Positions 37,757-46,910 of a stretch of DNA of 64,000 nt are shown here, piece after piece (within the stretch, counting starts at the first letter, position 1; every line of letters starts with the position of its first letter). Origin of the DNA: Pseudomonas tohonis (lineage in GTDB: Bacteria > Pseudomonadota > Gammaproteobacteria > Pseudomonadales > Pseudomonadaceae); assembly GCF_012767755.2 (NCBI RefSeq), contig NZ_AP023189.1, positions 4,156,001-4,220,000 of the forward strand, in the 5' to 3' direction. The notes beneath the pieces were generated by a model. It was not told the origin of the DNA. It searched no databases and saw only the letters and a list, made by a program, of their open reading frames with translations. The translations under genes and the position numbers were made by a program.

Positions 37757-38464
37757 ATGCACGACAACGACGAAATCCAGGCGATCCGCCACCAGTTGGC
37801 CCGCCCCGCCACGCGCTTTGGCGCCGGCGGCTTCCGCCCCACCCAGGCCGACGACGAAAGCTGGCTGGGCCGCGTCTTCCTGTTCCGCCCCGACGAAGGC
37901 ATCCCGCTCGACGCGGCAGGGGAAGCGATGCTGCCGCTCGCCCAGTTCCACCTGCCCAGCCTGCCCACCAGCAGCCCGCTGCTGGCGGACGTACGGGTGC
38001 TGACCCTGTTCATCTCCGCCGAGTTCGGCGAGCCGCTGGAGCCCATGGGCGCCCACTGGCTCATCCGCGAATACGGTCACCAGGAAACGCTGCAGCGCAA
38101 GGAACTGGCCAATCCCGCCTCCTTCATCAAGCCCTTCCCGCTCAAGGCCGAACGCCTGGACGAGGACTACCCGCTGTGGGACGGCGGCGGCGTGCCCGGG
38201 GACCTGGAAGAGCGCATCCTCGAACTGGAGCGCACCGGCGTGATCGGCAGCTACTACGACATCGTCAGCCACTGCTACGACCACAAGATCGGCGGCTACC
38301 CCTCCTTCTGCCAATCGGGCATCGACCCGGGGGACGGCTTCGAATTCATCTTCCAGATCTCCTCCGACGCGAAGATCAACCTCAACGTCGTGGACAGCGG
38401 CAGCCTGATGTTCTGGAAGCACCGCAGCAGCGGCGAGTGGGCGCTCTACTACGACTTCTACTGA
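37757..38464 (+). CDS. YwqG-like DUF1963 protein
   Basis: A 235-residue protein with the DUF1963/YwqG pattern, seen in HKIGGYPSFCQ (about 175-185) and the C-terminal NLNVVDSGSLMFWKH with DFY end. The domain fold is known but its function is not. It lies 32 bases upstream of a DUF4291 gene on the same strand and may be co-transcribed with it. Confidence 0.82.
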   Translation: MHDNDEIQAIRHQLARPATRFGAGGFRPTQADDESWLGRVFLFRPDEGIPLDAAGEAMLPLAQFHLPSLPTSSPLLADVRVLTLFISAEFGEPLEPMGAHWLIREYGHQETLQRKELANPASFIKPFPLKAERLDEDYPLWDGGGVPGDLEERILELERTGVIGSYYDIVSHCYDHKIGGYPSFCQSGIDPGDGFEFIFQISSDAKINLNVVDSGSLMFWKHRSSGEWALYYDFY

Positions 38465-38496
38465 GCCACCGCCCCCATCACCCCGGCTTACCCCCC

Positions 38497-39075
38497 ATGC
38501 AGGACCCCATGCAGGCCATCCCACAAAAGCAGATCAGGGCCCATTACGACGTCCACACCATCCGCGTCTACCAGGCCTATCCGGACGTTATCGCCGACAG
38601 CGCGCTGGCCCACGGCACCTTCGTCTCGCCGCCGTTCAAGCTGGAGCGCATGACCTGGATAAAGCCCTCCTTCCTCTGGATGATGTACCGCTCCGGCTGG
38701 GGCCTGAAGGACGCCGGGCAGAACCGCATCCTCGCCATCGACATCAGCCATGAAGGTTTCGCCTGGGCCCTGGCCAACAGTTGCCCCAGCCATCCGGAGC
38801 CGGGCCAGGGCAAGGAAGAGTGGGAGCGCATCAAGAACGCCTCCCCCGTGCGCATCCAGTGGGCCCCGGAACGCGACCTGCACCTCGAGCCCCTGCCCCA
38901 CCGCGCCATCCAGGTCGGCCTGGGCCCGGAGGCTTCACGGCGTTACGTCGGGCAATGGATCCGGCGCATCACCGAGGTCACCGGCCTGGCCCATGACATC
39001 CACGCCCTGGTGCAGGCCGGGGAGCTGCAAGAAGCGCAGCGCAGGCTGCCTGCGGAGCGCGAGTACATCCCTTGA
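38497..39075 (+). CDS. DUF4291 protein
   Basis: A 192-residue protein of the DUF4291 family, recognised by IRAHYDVHTIRVYQAY (about 13-28), MTWIKPSFLWMMYRSGW (about 50-66) and RAIQVGLG. The fold is linked by some authors to ADP-ribosyltransferases, but activity here is unproven. Start is ATG 38497, with 38509 as alternative. It follows the DUF1963 gene. Confidence 0.82.
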   Translation: MQDPMQAIPQKQIRAHYDVHTIRVYQAYPDVIADSALAHGTFVSPPFKLERMTWIKPSFLWMMYRSGWGLKDAGQNRILAIDISHEGFAWALANSCPSHPEPGQGKEEWERIKNASPVRIQWAPERDLHLEPLPHRAIQVGLGPEASRRYVGQWIRRITEVTGLAHDIHALVQAGELQEAQRRLPAEREYIP

Positions 39076-39189
39076 AACACCTGCGCCTCCAACCCGGCCG
39101 GCAGCCTGCGGCAAAGGCATAGCGCCTTGGTGAAACCCGTCTACGCTCACCCTCGACCTGCCCGCCATCCACTTCAGGAGGACACCCCC

Positions 39190-39843
39190 ATGGCATTGCG
39201 CATCAACGATCTGGTCCCCGATTTCAGGGCCGAAACCGACCAGGGCGCCATCAGCTTCCACGACTGGATAGGCTCCGACTGGGCCATCCTCTTCTCCCAC
39301 CCCAAGGACTTCACCCCGGTGTGCACCACCGAGTTCGGCGCAGTGGCCCAACTGGCCGCCGAGTGGGCCAAGCGCGGCACCAAGGTGATCGGCGTATCGG
39401 TGGACGGGGTCCAGGCGCACCAGAAATGGAAAGGCGACATCGAGGCCTTCTGTGGCGCCGACGCCAGTTTCCCGATCATCGCCGACGAGTCCCTTGCCGT
39501 GTCCAAGGCCTTCGACATGCTGCCCGCCGAGGCCTACCTGCCCGATGGCCGCACCGCCGCCGACACCGCCACGGTGCGCTCGGTGTTCATCATCGGCCCC
39601 GACAAGAAGCTCAAGCTGTCCATGACCTACCCGATGTCGGTGGGCCGCAACTTCGCCGAGGTGCTGCGCGCCCTCGACGCCCTGCAGCTGACCTACAACG
39701 TGCCGCTGGCCACACCGGCCAACTGGACCACGGGCCAGGACGTGATCGTCGCCCTCGCGCTGAACGACGACCAGGCCCGCGAGAAGTACGGCGCCATCGA
39801 CATCAAGCTGCCCTACCTGCGCACCACCGCCGCACCGAAGTAA
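39190..39843 (+). CDS. lsfA: 1-Cys peroxiredoxin (Prx6 type)
   Basis: A 217-residue Prx6-class peroxidase that reduces hydrogen and alkyl peroxides. The peroxidatic Cys45 lies in FTPVCTTE (about 42-49), and the C-terminal Prx domain DVIVALALNDDQAREKYG follows. No resolving Cys of the 2-Cys type is evident. ATG 39190 has AGGAGG 8 bases upstream. The symbol follows Pseudomonas LsfA, with which the sequence agrees in family and length. Confidence 0.9.
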   Translation: MALRINDLVPDFRAETDQGAISFHDWIGSDWAILFSHPKDFTPVCTTEFGAVAQLAAEWAKRGTKVIGVSVDGVQAHQKWKGDIEAFCGADASFPIIADESLAVSKAFDMLPAEAYLPDGRTAADTATVRSVFIIGPDKKLKLSMTYPMSVGRNFAEVLRALDALQLTYNVPLATPANWTTGQDVIVALALNDDQAREKYGAIDIKLPYLRTTAAPK

Positions 39844-39882
39844 CCCCGCCACGAACGGTGGGTCGCACCTCGCCGGCCCACC

Positions 39883-39906
39883 TGTAGCCCGGACTTCAGT
39901 CCGGGG
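39883..39906. repeat. TGTAGCCCGGACT repeat acting as terminator
   Basis: CCCGGACT-TC-AGTCCGGG (39888-39905) preceded by TGTAG belongs to the family at 35056 and 23886. It separates the convergent peroxiredoxin and methyltransferase genes and overlaps the 3' end of the latter. Confidence 0.75.
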
Positions 39907-40540
39907 CCACCGCCGCGCTCCTGCGCCACACGCTCGCCACCCAGGGCTGCTGCTCCCGCGGCAGGCCCGCCGGGCGGTAGTAGTGCTCCAGCTCCACGAA
40001 ACCCGCCGCCTCCACCAGGGCCTTCCAGGCCGGGAAGTCGTGCCAGGCGCCATAGCGGTTGCCGCTCCAGCCTTCCTGGTTGTCCCCGCGCGGGTTGGAG
40101 CTGAACAGCACCCCGCCCGGCTTCAGCGTCGCGCGCAGCTGGCGCAGCACCCGCGGCAGCTCCTGCCCCGGCACGTGGAACAGCGTGGCATTGGCGAACA
40201 CGCCATCGAAGCGCCCCGCCGGCAATTGCAGGTCGAGGAACGACTGCTGCCACACCTCGCACCCGGAATCCGCCCGCGCCATCGCGACGAAGCGCTCTGC
40301 ACCGTCCAGCCCCACCGGCTCGTGGCCCAGGGCGCGGAACGTGCGCAGGTCGCGCCCCGGCCCGCAGCCGAGATCAAGGATGGCCAATGGCGCGGCCCCC
40401 TGGATATGGCGCAGGAACGCCTCGATGTTCTGGCTCACATCGTGGTCGCGGGTGTTCTCGCGAAAGCCTTCGGCGTTCTGGTTGTAATCGTCCAGCGTGG
40501 TAGCGCTGAGACTGGCGAGTTCGTCGGGCTGCAGGGGCAT
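39896..40540 (-). CDS. Class I SAM-dependent methyltransferase
   Basis: A 214-residue methyltransferase with SAM motif I ILDLGCGPGRDLR (about 53-65), an acidic loop VGLDGAERF and motif post-I near FDGVFANATLFHV. The C-terminal part holds YRPAGLPREQQPWVASVWRR. The substrate is unknown; small-molecule methylation (tellurite-type or phosphoethanolamine-type families) is possible. It is divergent from the RND adaptor gene. Confidence 0.88.
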   Translation of the reverse strand: MPLQPDELASLSATTLDDYNQNAEGFRENTRDHDVSQNIEAFLRHIQGAAPLAILDLGCGPGRDLRTFRALGHEPVGLDGAERFVAMARADSGCEVWQQSFLDLQLPAGRFDGVFANATLFHVPGQELPRVLRQLRATLKPGGVLFSSNPRGDNQEGWSGNRYGAWHDFPAWKALVEAAGFVELEHYYRPAGLPREQQPWVASVWRRSAAVAPD

Positions 40541-40622
40541 CGGGGCGTCTCGTGGAAAGGACCGGGGATTCTACCCGTCCCGGCCCGGAGCCTCACGGCC
40601 CTTTTAAATGACGAACGACATC

Positions 40623-40647
40623 TATGCGGACAATAATATTACGCATA
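40623..40647. promoter_or_regulatory. Dyad in the RND operon promoter
   Basis: TATGCG (40623-40628) and CGCATA (40642-40647) flank an AT-rich 13-base core (GACAATAATATTA) in the only AT-rich stretch upstream of the adaptor gene. It is a candidate operator or promoter. No regulator gene is adjacent. Confidence 0.5.
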
Positions 40648-40687
40648 TCATCTAAACCATCGAAGGCATCCCCGAGAGTGCAGGACC

Positions 40688-41809
40688 ATGAACCGACACG
40701 CGCCGAACCTCCGCCCCCTGGCCCTGCTGGCAGCGCTGCTGGCCATCGCCGGCTGCAACAGCCAGGCCGACACCCGGGCCGCCGCCAGCGGCCCGCAGCC
40801 TCGTCCGGTCCTGGCCGCGCAGGTGGAAAGCACCAGCCGCCACGAGGCCGCCTACACCGGCGTGGTGGCGGCGCGCACCGAAAGCGACCTGGGCTTTCGC
40901 GTCGGCGGCAAGGTGATCGAACGCCGCGTCGACCCCGGCGCCCGCGTGGCCAAGGGCGACACCCTGCTGGTGCTGGATATCGAGGACTTCGACCTGGCCC
41001 TGCGCGCCGCCAACAACCGCGTCAGCGCCGCCCGTGCGCAACTGCGCCAGGCCCGTGACGACGAAAGCCGCTACCGCCGCCTGTCCACCACCGGCGCCGT
41101 GTCGCGCCAGGTGTTCGACCAGGCCGCCACCAACCTGCGCGTGGCCGAGGCCGAACTGGCCGCCGCCAGCTCCGAAGCCAGCCAGGTGCAGAATCGCCGC
41201 AGCTACTCGACCCTCAAGGCCGACGGCGACGGCATCATCACCGACGTGCGCGCCGAGCGCGGCCAGGTCGTCGCCGAGGGGCAGATCGTCGCCCGCCTGG
41301 CCCACGACGGTGCCCGCGAAGCGGTGATCGACCTGCCGGAAACCCAGCGCGCCCTGGCCGGCAACAGCGCCCTCGCCTACCCCTTCGACGCCCGCGAGCA
41401 GGCGGTCAAGGCCACCCTGCGCGAGCTCTCCGCCTCCGCCGACCCGGTCACCCGCACCTACCGCGCCCGCTACATCCTCGACGGCACGGCCGAGCGCTTC
41501 AGCATCGGCTCGACCATCACCGTGCGCCTGCAGAGCGAGCAGGCCGAGTTGCTGCGCGTGCCCATCGGCGCCCTGCACAACCTGGGTGCCGGCAGCGGCG
41601 TCTGGGTCATAGGCGAGGACGACAGCGTGCACTTCGCCCCGGTGAAGGTCGCCCGCCTCGGCCAGGAATACGCCCTGCTGGAAGGCGGCGTGAGCAGCGG
41701 CCAGCGCGTCGTCGCCCTCGGCGCGCACCTGCTGCACGAAGGCGACAAGGTGCGCCTGCTGCCCGGCCAGGCCCTGGCGCTGGCCCGCCAGAACGACGAG
41801 GTGCGCTGA
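40688..41809 (+). CDS. RND efflux periplasmic adaptor (membrane fusion protein)
   Basis: A 373-residue adaptor with lipoprotein signal MNRHAPNLRPLALLAALLAIAGC (lipobox IAGC). Barrel-sandwich halves are seen at VGGKVIERRVDPGARVAKGDTLLVLD (about 74-99) and the RRSYSTLKADGDGIITDVRAERGQVV region, with a helical hairpin between. It links an inner membrane RND pump to an outer membrane channel. The stop is one base before the ATG of the RND-MFS gene. No outer membrane factor gene is in the cluster. Confidence 0.93.
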   Translation: MNRHAPNLRPLALLAALLAIAGCNSQADTRAAASGPQPRPVLAAQVESTSRHEAAYTGVVAARTESDLGFRVGGKVIERRVDPGARVAKGDTLLVLDIEDFDLALRAANNRVSAARAQLRQARDDESRYRRLSTTGAVSRQVFDQAATNLRVAEAELAAASSEASQVQNRRSYSTLKADGDGIITDVRAERGQVVAEGQIVARLAHDGAREAVIDLPETQRALAGNSALAYPFDAREQAVKATLRELSASADPVTRTYRARYILDGTAERFSIGSTITVRLQSEQAELLRVPIGALHNLGAGSGVWVIGEDDSVHFAPVKVARLGQEYALLEGGVSSGQRVVALGAHLLHEGDKVRLLPGQALALARQNDEVR

Positions 41810-41810
41810 G

Positions 41811-44800
41811 ATGCGCGGCCTCAACCTCTCCGAGATCGCCGTACGCAACCCGGCGGTGACCCTGTTCCTGATCATCGCGGTGATCCTTTCCGGGGTCTTC
41901 GCCTTCGGCAAGCTCGGCCGCGCCGAAGACCCCTCCTTCACCGTCAAGACCATGACCGTCACCGCCGCCTGGCCCGGCGCCACCGCGCGGGAGATGCAGG
42001 AACAGGTCGCCGACCGCCTGGAGAAGCGCCTGCAGGAGCTGGATTTCTACGACCGCGTGGAAACCATCGCCCAGCCCGGCTTCGTCTCGATGAAGGTGCA
42101 GTTCCTCGAATCCACCCGCCCCGGCGACATCCAGGAGCTGTTCTACCAGACCCGCAAGAAGCTCAGCGACGAGGCCGCCCGCCTGCCGCGCGGCGTGCAG
42201 GGCCCGTTCTTCAACGACGAGTATTCCGACGTCTACTTCGCCCTCTACGCCCTGGAAGCCAAGGACCTGCCCCACCGCGAGCTGGTGAAGATGGCCGAGG
42301 ACCTGCGCCAGGGCTTCCTGCGCCTGCCGGGGGTGAAGAAGGTCAACATCCTCGGCGAGCAGGCCCAGCGCGTGTTCGTCGAATTCTCCTACCAGCGCCT
42401 GGCCACCCTCGGCATCAAGCCGGAACAGATCTTCGCCGCCCTGGCCGCGCAGAACGGCGTCTCCCCCGCCGGCTTCGTCGAAACCGCCGGGCCGCGTGCC
42501 TACATCCGCATCGACGGCGCCTTCGACACCCTCGCGCTGATCGAGAACGTGCCCATCGCCGCCGGCGGCAAGGTGCTGCGCATCGCCGACGTGGCCACCG
42601 TCAGCCGCGGCTACGAAGACCCGGCCAGCTACCGTATCCGCCACCAGGGCGACCCGGCGCTGATGCTCGGCGTGATCATGGAGCCGCACTTCAACGGCCT
42701 CGACCTGGACCGCACGCTGCAGGCCGAGGAAGACCGCATCCACGCCGACCTGCCGCTGGGCGTGAGCTTCGACAAGGTCTCCGACCAGGCGAAGAACATC
42801 CGCCTGGCGGTGGACGAGTTCATGCTCAAGTTCTTCGTCGCCCTGGCCGTGGTGATGCTCATCAGCCTGCTCGCCCTGGGCTTTCGCGTCGGCCTGGTGG
42901 TGGCCGCGGCGGTGCCGCTGACGCTGTCCATCGTCTTCGTGATCATGCTCATGACCGGCCGCGAATTCGACCGCATCACCCTCGGCGCGCTGATCCTCTC
43001 CCTCGGCCTGCTGGTGGACGACGCCATCATCGCCATCGAGATGATGGTGGTGAAGCTGGAGGAAGGCTTCGACCGCATGAAGGCCGCGACCTTCGCCTGG
43101 AGCTCCACCGCCGCGCCCATGCTCACCGGCACCCTGGTGACCATCATCGGCTTCCTGCCGGTGGGCTTCGCCCGCTCCGGCGCCGGGGAATACGCCGGCA
43201 ACATCTTCTGGATCGTCGGCTTCGCGCTGATCGCCTCCTGGCTGGTGGCCGTGGTCTTCACGCCCTACCTGGGGGTGAAGATGCTGCCGCGCATCGCCCC
43301 GGTTCCCGGCGGCCACGACGCCCTCTACGCCGGCCCCTGGTACGCGCGCCTGCGCCGCCTGGTCAGCGCCTGCGTCGAACACCGCTGGCGGGTCACCGCC
43401 CTGGTGCTCGGCGCCTTCGTCCTCTGCGTGCTGGGCATGGGCGCGGTGAAGAAGCAGTTCTTCCCCAACTCCGACCGCTCCGAGCTGATCCTCGAGGTGT
43501 ACATGCCGCCGGGCAGCGCCTTCAAGGCCACCGAGGCGGTGGTCGCCCAGGTTGAAAAGGCCCTGCTGGAGGAGCCGCAGACGAAGATGGTCGACGCCTA
43601 TGTCGGCGGCGGCGCACCGCGCTTCTTCCTCTCGCTGAACCCGGAGCTGCCGGACCCGGCCTTCGCCAAGCTGATCGTGCAGACCGCCAGCGCCCAGGAC
43701 CGCGACGCCCTCAAGGCGCGCATGCGCGAGCGCATCGCCGCCGGCGAATTCCCCTCGGCGCGGGTGCGCGTCACCCAACTGCTGTTCGGCCCGCCGGTGC
43801 CCTTCCCCGTGGTGTTCCGCGTGGCCGGGCCGGATGCCGACGTGCTGCGCGGCATCGCCGAAGACGTGCGCCAGGTGGTGGCCGCCAACGCCCTGACCCG
43901 CGACAGCTTCCTCGACTGGGGCGAGCGCACCAGCGCCTACCGCCTGGTGCTGGACCAGGACCGCCTGCGCCTGCTCGGCTTCACCCCTGACCAGGTGCGC
44001 AGCCAGGTCAACGCCCTGCTCACCGGCAACAACGTCACCGAGGTGCGCGAAGGCACCCGCAACGTGCTGGTCATCGCCCGGGCGCTGGACGACCAGCGCG
44101 AGAACCTCGGCAACCTCGCCGACCTGACCCTGACCAACGCCGCCGGCCAGTCCGTGGCGCTGGAGCAGGTCGGGCGCTTCCAGGCGGTGATGGAGGACCC
44201 GGTGCTCAAGCGCCGCGACCGCGACATCACCTTCGAAGTGCGTGCCGACATCGTCGACGGCACCCAGCCGCCGGACGTGGAAATGGCCGTGTGGCGCGAC
44301 CTGCAGCCGCTGCTGGCGCAACTGCCCGCAGGCTACCGGGTGGAGATCGCAGGCCCGGTGGAGGAAAGCGCCAAGGCCAACAAGGCCCTGGCCGCGCTGT
44401 TCCCGATCATGATCCTGCTGACCCTGGTGGTGATCATGTTCCAGGTGCGCTCCTTCGGCGTGATGTTCATGGTCTTCGCCACCGCACCGCTGGGCCTGAT
44501 CGGCGCCGTGCCGACCCTGCTGCTGTTCGACCAGCCCTTCGGCTTCAACGCCATCCTCGGGCTGATCGGCATCGGCGGCATCCTCATGCGCAACACGCTG
44601 ATCTTCACCGACCAGATCCGCCAGAACCGCGAGGCCGGCCAGGAGGTGCGCGAGGCCATCATCGAAGCCACGGTGCGCCGCGCCCGCCCGGTGGTGCTCA
44701 CCGCCCTGGCGGCGGCGCTGGCCTTCATCCCGCTGACACTCTCGGTGTTCTGGTCGTCCCTGGCCTTCGTGCTGATCGGCGGCGTGCTGGTCGGCACCCT

Positions 44801-46091
44801 GCTAACCCTGCTGTTCCTGCCCGCGCTGTGCACCCTGGTGCTCTCGCGCAAGCCCCGTCGCTCCCAGGAGGACGCCCCCATGGACGCCACCCGACGCTCC
44901 GGCCTGTTGCTGACCCTGCTCATCGTCCTCTGCGGCCTGGGCGAGATTTCCACCCAGATGCTGCTGCCCAGCCTCGCCGCCATCGAGCACACCCTGGCGG
45001 CCGGCCCCGGTTCGTCCCTGGTGGCGCTTTCGGTATTCGTCGGTGCCTTCGGCGTCGGCCAGCTGTTCTTCGGCCCGCTGTCGGACCGCATCGGCCGCAA
45101 GCCGGTGCTGCTCGCGGGGGTTGCCACCTACGTGCTGGCCTCGCTGTGGATGGCCTTCGCCCATTCCATGCCGGAGTTCATCGCCGGGCGCGCCCTGCAG
45201 GGCCTCGGCGCCTGTGCGGCGCTGGTGGTGGCACGGGCCATCGTGCGCGACGTGTGGCGCGAGAAGGCCGGCCCGATCATGGCCCTCACCGTGATCGGCA
45301 TGCTCTGCACCATCATGCTCTCGCCGGTCATCGGCGGGCTGATCGCCACCCGGTTCGGCTCATGGCGCGCCGTCGTGGTGGCCACGGTGATCATCGGCAT
45401 CCTCGCCCTGCTCGCCTGCGCCCTGCTCTACCGGGAGAGCAACCAGGCCCGCGACCCGCTCGCCGGCCGCATCGCCACCCTCGCCGGCAACTACCGCGCC
45501 CTGCTCAGGGGCGCCGAAGTGCGCGCCTTCTCCTTCGCCATCGCCGGCACCTATGGCGCCATGTTCTGCGTGATCGCCGGTTCCTCGCGGGTGTTCGTCG
45601 GCCAGCTCGGCCTGAGCCCCACCCAGTACGGGCTGGTCTTCGGCGGCATCGTCTCCGGGTTGATCGCCGGGGCCATCCTCAGCAACCGCCTCATCCTGAA
45701 ATGGGGCCCGGCGCGCCTGGTGGGCATGGGCACCGCGCTGGTGGCCACCGGCGCCGTGCTCACCCTCGCCATCCTGCTCGCCGCCGGCCCCTCGGTGCCG
45801 GGCCTGCTGCTGCCGCAGGTGCTGCTCACCCTCGGCGCCGGCATGGTGCTGCCCGGCTCGGTGGCCGGTGCGGTGATCCCCAACCCGACCCGCGCGGGGC
45901 TCGCCGCCGGCTTCATCGGCTTCGCCCAGATGGCCGGCGCCACGCTCTCGGGCCTGCTGCTCAGCGCGCTGCAGAACGACAGCGCGCTGCCGATGATCGG
46001 CCTCAACGTCACCTTCGCCCTCGCCGCCTTCGGCCTGTTCCGCCTGGCCCGTGCGCACCAGGCACGGGCCGTGGCCCTGGCGACGGACTGA
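41811..46091 (+). CDS. Fused RND efflux permease and Bcr/CflA-type MFS transporter
   Basis: A single 1426-codon frame encodes two transporters. Residues 1-1023 are a full RND permease (start MRGLNLSEIAVRNPAVTLF, 12 helices, two large periplasmic domains, helix-4 aspartates D403-D404, and R927-N928 where AcrB has K940-N941). Residues 1024-1426 are a complete 12-helix MFS drug transporter (MLLPSLAAIEHTL, motif A GPLSDRIGRKP). Only a short linker (LSRKPRRSQEDAP) joins them. An ideal internal start exists: AGGAGG at 44866-44871 and ATG at 44880. Both halves have cytoplasmic ends, so fusion is topologically possible. It may be a true fusion, two products, or one lost stop codon. Confidence 0.9.
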   Translation: MRGLNLSEIAVRNPAVTLFLIIAVILSGVFAFGKLGRAEDPSFTVKTMTVTAAWPGATAREMQEQVADRLEKRLQELDFYDRVETIAQPGFVSMKVQFLESTRPGDIQELFYQTRKKLSDEAARLPRGVQGPFFNDEYSDVYFALYALEAKDLPHRELVKMAEDLRQGFLRLPGVKKVNILGEQAQRVFVEFSYQRLATLGIKPEQIFAALAAQNGVSPAGFVETAGPRAYIRIDGAFDTLALIENVPIAAGGKVLRIADVATVSRGYEDPASYRIRHQGDPALMLGVIMEPHFNGLDLDRTLQAEEDRIHADLPLGVSFDKVSDQAKNIRLAVDEFMLKFFVALAVVMLISLLALGFRVGLVVAAAVPLTLSIVFVIMLMTGREFDRITLGALILSLGLLVDDAIIAIEMMVVKLEEGFDRMKAATFAWSSTAAPMLTGTLVTIIGFLPVGFARSGAGEYAGNIFWIVGFALIASWLVAVVFTPYLGVKMLPRIAPVPGGHDALYAGPWYARLRRLVSACVEHRWRVTALVLGAFVLCVLGMGAVKKQFFPNSDRSELILEVYMPPGSAFKATEAVVAQVEKALLEEPQTKMVDAYVGGGAPRFFLSLNPELPDPAFAKLIVQTASAQDRDALKARMRERIAAGEFPSARVRVTQLLFGPPVPFPVVFRVAGPDADVLRGIAEDVRQVVAANALTRDSFLDWGERTSAYRLVLDQDRLRLLGFTPDQVRSQVNALLTGNNVTEVREGTRNVLVIARALDDQRENLGNLADLTLTNAAGQSVALEQVGRFQAVMEDPVLKRRDRDITFEVRADIVDGTQPPDVEMAVWRDLQPLLAQLPAGYRVEIAGPVEESAKANKALAALFPIMILLTLVVIMFQVRSFGVMFMVFATAPLGLIGAVPTLLLFDQPFGFNAILGLIGIGGILMRNTLIFTDQIRQNREAGQEVREAIIEATVRRARPVVLTALAAALAFIPLTLSVFWSSLAFVLIGGVLVGTLLTLLFLPALCTLVLSRKPRRSQEDAPMDATRRSGLLLTLLIVLCGLGEISTQMLLPSLAAIEHTLAAGPGSSLVALSVFVGAFGVGQLFFGPLSDRIGRKPVLLAGVATYVLASLWMAFAHSMPEFIAGRALQGLGACAALVVARAIVRDVWREKAGPIMALTVIGMLCTIMLSPVIGGLIATRFGSWRAVVVATVIIGILALLACALLYRESNQARDPLAGRIATLAGNYRALLRGAEVRAFSFAIAGTYGAMFCVIAGSSRVFVGQLGLSPTQYGLVFGGIVSGLIAGAILSNRLILKWGPARLVGMGTALVATGAVLTLAILLAAGPSVPGLLLPQVLLTLGAGMVLPGSVAGAVIPNPTRAGLAAGFIGFAQMAGATLSGLLLSALQNDSALPMIGLNVTFALAAFGLFRLARAHQARAVALATD
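44866..44882 (+). promoter_or_regulatory. Internal ribosome binding site and start for the MFS half
   Basis: AGGAGG lies 8 bases before an in-frame ATG (44880) inside the fused RND-MFS frame. The codon over its left edge is CAG (44865-44867, Q1019). One C-to-T change would make it TAG, restoring two separate genes. Confidence 0.8.
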
Positions 46092-46097
46092 AGGCGA

Positions 46098-46160
46098 TTC
46101 GCGAGCAGAGCTCGCTCCTGCGGGAAGCATCACGACCGTGGGAGCGAATTCATTCGCGAT
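46098..46160. repeat. REP-like inverted pair
   Basis: TTCGCGAGCAGAGCTCGCTC (46098-46117, followed by CTGC) and GTGGGAGCGAATTCATTCGC (46138-46157, followed by GAT) are the same two elements as at 30875-30925, in the opposite order. They sit between the RND-MFS gene and the convergent GST gene. Confidence 0.85.
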
Positions 46161-46189
46161 CGAGCGCAGCGAGGCCCAACGCGGCGGTG

Positions 46190-46795
46190 TCAGGCCGGCA
46201 CCGTCGCCTTCATCGACTCGCGCTCGGAGAAGGCGGCGAAGAAGCGTTCCAACCCCGGGTGGCCCTGGCGCCAGCCGAGGTGGGAGAGGCGGAAGTCGAG
46301 GTAGCCGAGCGCGCAAGCCACGGCGATCTGGGCAATGTCCACCGGCCCCTGGAGTTCGCTGGCGATGGCTTCCAGGGCATCCAGCGCGCGGTGGATCTTG
46401 CCCAGCTGGCCGTCCTTCCAGTCCTGCCACTGCAGCGCCTCGGGGCGGATGGCGCCCTCGTAGCGCACCAGCAGCGCGGCATCCATCAGGCCGTCGGCCA
46501 GGGCCGCGCGGGTCAGGCAGGTCCAGCGCTCGGCGCCGTGGGGGAAGAAGGCGTCGCCGCTCTGCAGGGCATCGAGGTATTCGCAGATGACGCGGCTGTC
46601 GAACAGCGCCTCGCCCTCGGCGGTGATCAGCACCGGGATCTTGCCCAGCGGGTTGGCGCGGTTGACCTCGGCGTTCTCCTTGATCGGCAGCACGGCGGTG
46701 TCGAGCATCTCGATGCCTGCCGCCAGGCCGGCTTCCAGCGCCAGCACCCGGACCTTGCGAGCGAAGGGGGACGCCCCTGCGTAGATCAGTTTCAT
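46190..46795 (-). CDS. Glutathione S-transferase family protein
   Basis: A 201-residue GST. The N-terminal thioredoxin-like domain starts MKLIYAGASPFARKVRV, where the Ser-Pro-Phe corresponds to the active site region, and continues with NPLGKIPVL and DSRVICEYLD (the glutathione-binding Asp-Ser-Arg). A helical C-terminal domain follows. ATG 46795 has AGGAG 10 bases upstream. It is divergent from a MarR gene, so detoxification under MarR control is likely. Confidence 0.92.
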   Translation of the reverse strand: MKLIYAGASPFARKVRVLALEAGLAAGIEMLDTAVLPIKENAEVNRANPLGKIPVLITAEGEALFDSRVICEYLDALQSGDAFFPHGAERWTCLTRAALADGLMDAALLVRYEGAIRPEALQWQDWKDGQLGKIHRALDALEAIASELQGPVDIAQIAVACALGYLDFRLSHLGWRQGHPGLERFFAAFSERESMKATVPA

Positions 46796-46910
46796 GTCTT
46801 CAATGCTCCTGTTCGCGGGCCGGCCCAATGCCGGCGCCCGCTGTCGTTGCAACTGGACCCCCACCGGCGGCGCCGGTAGCATCCCCGCCCATCGCGCCCG
46901 GGAGCTGCCC

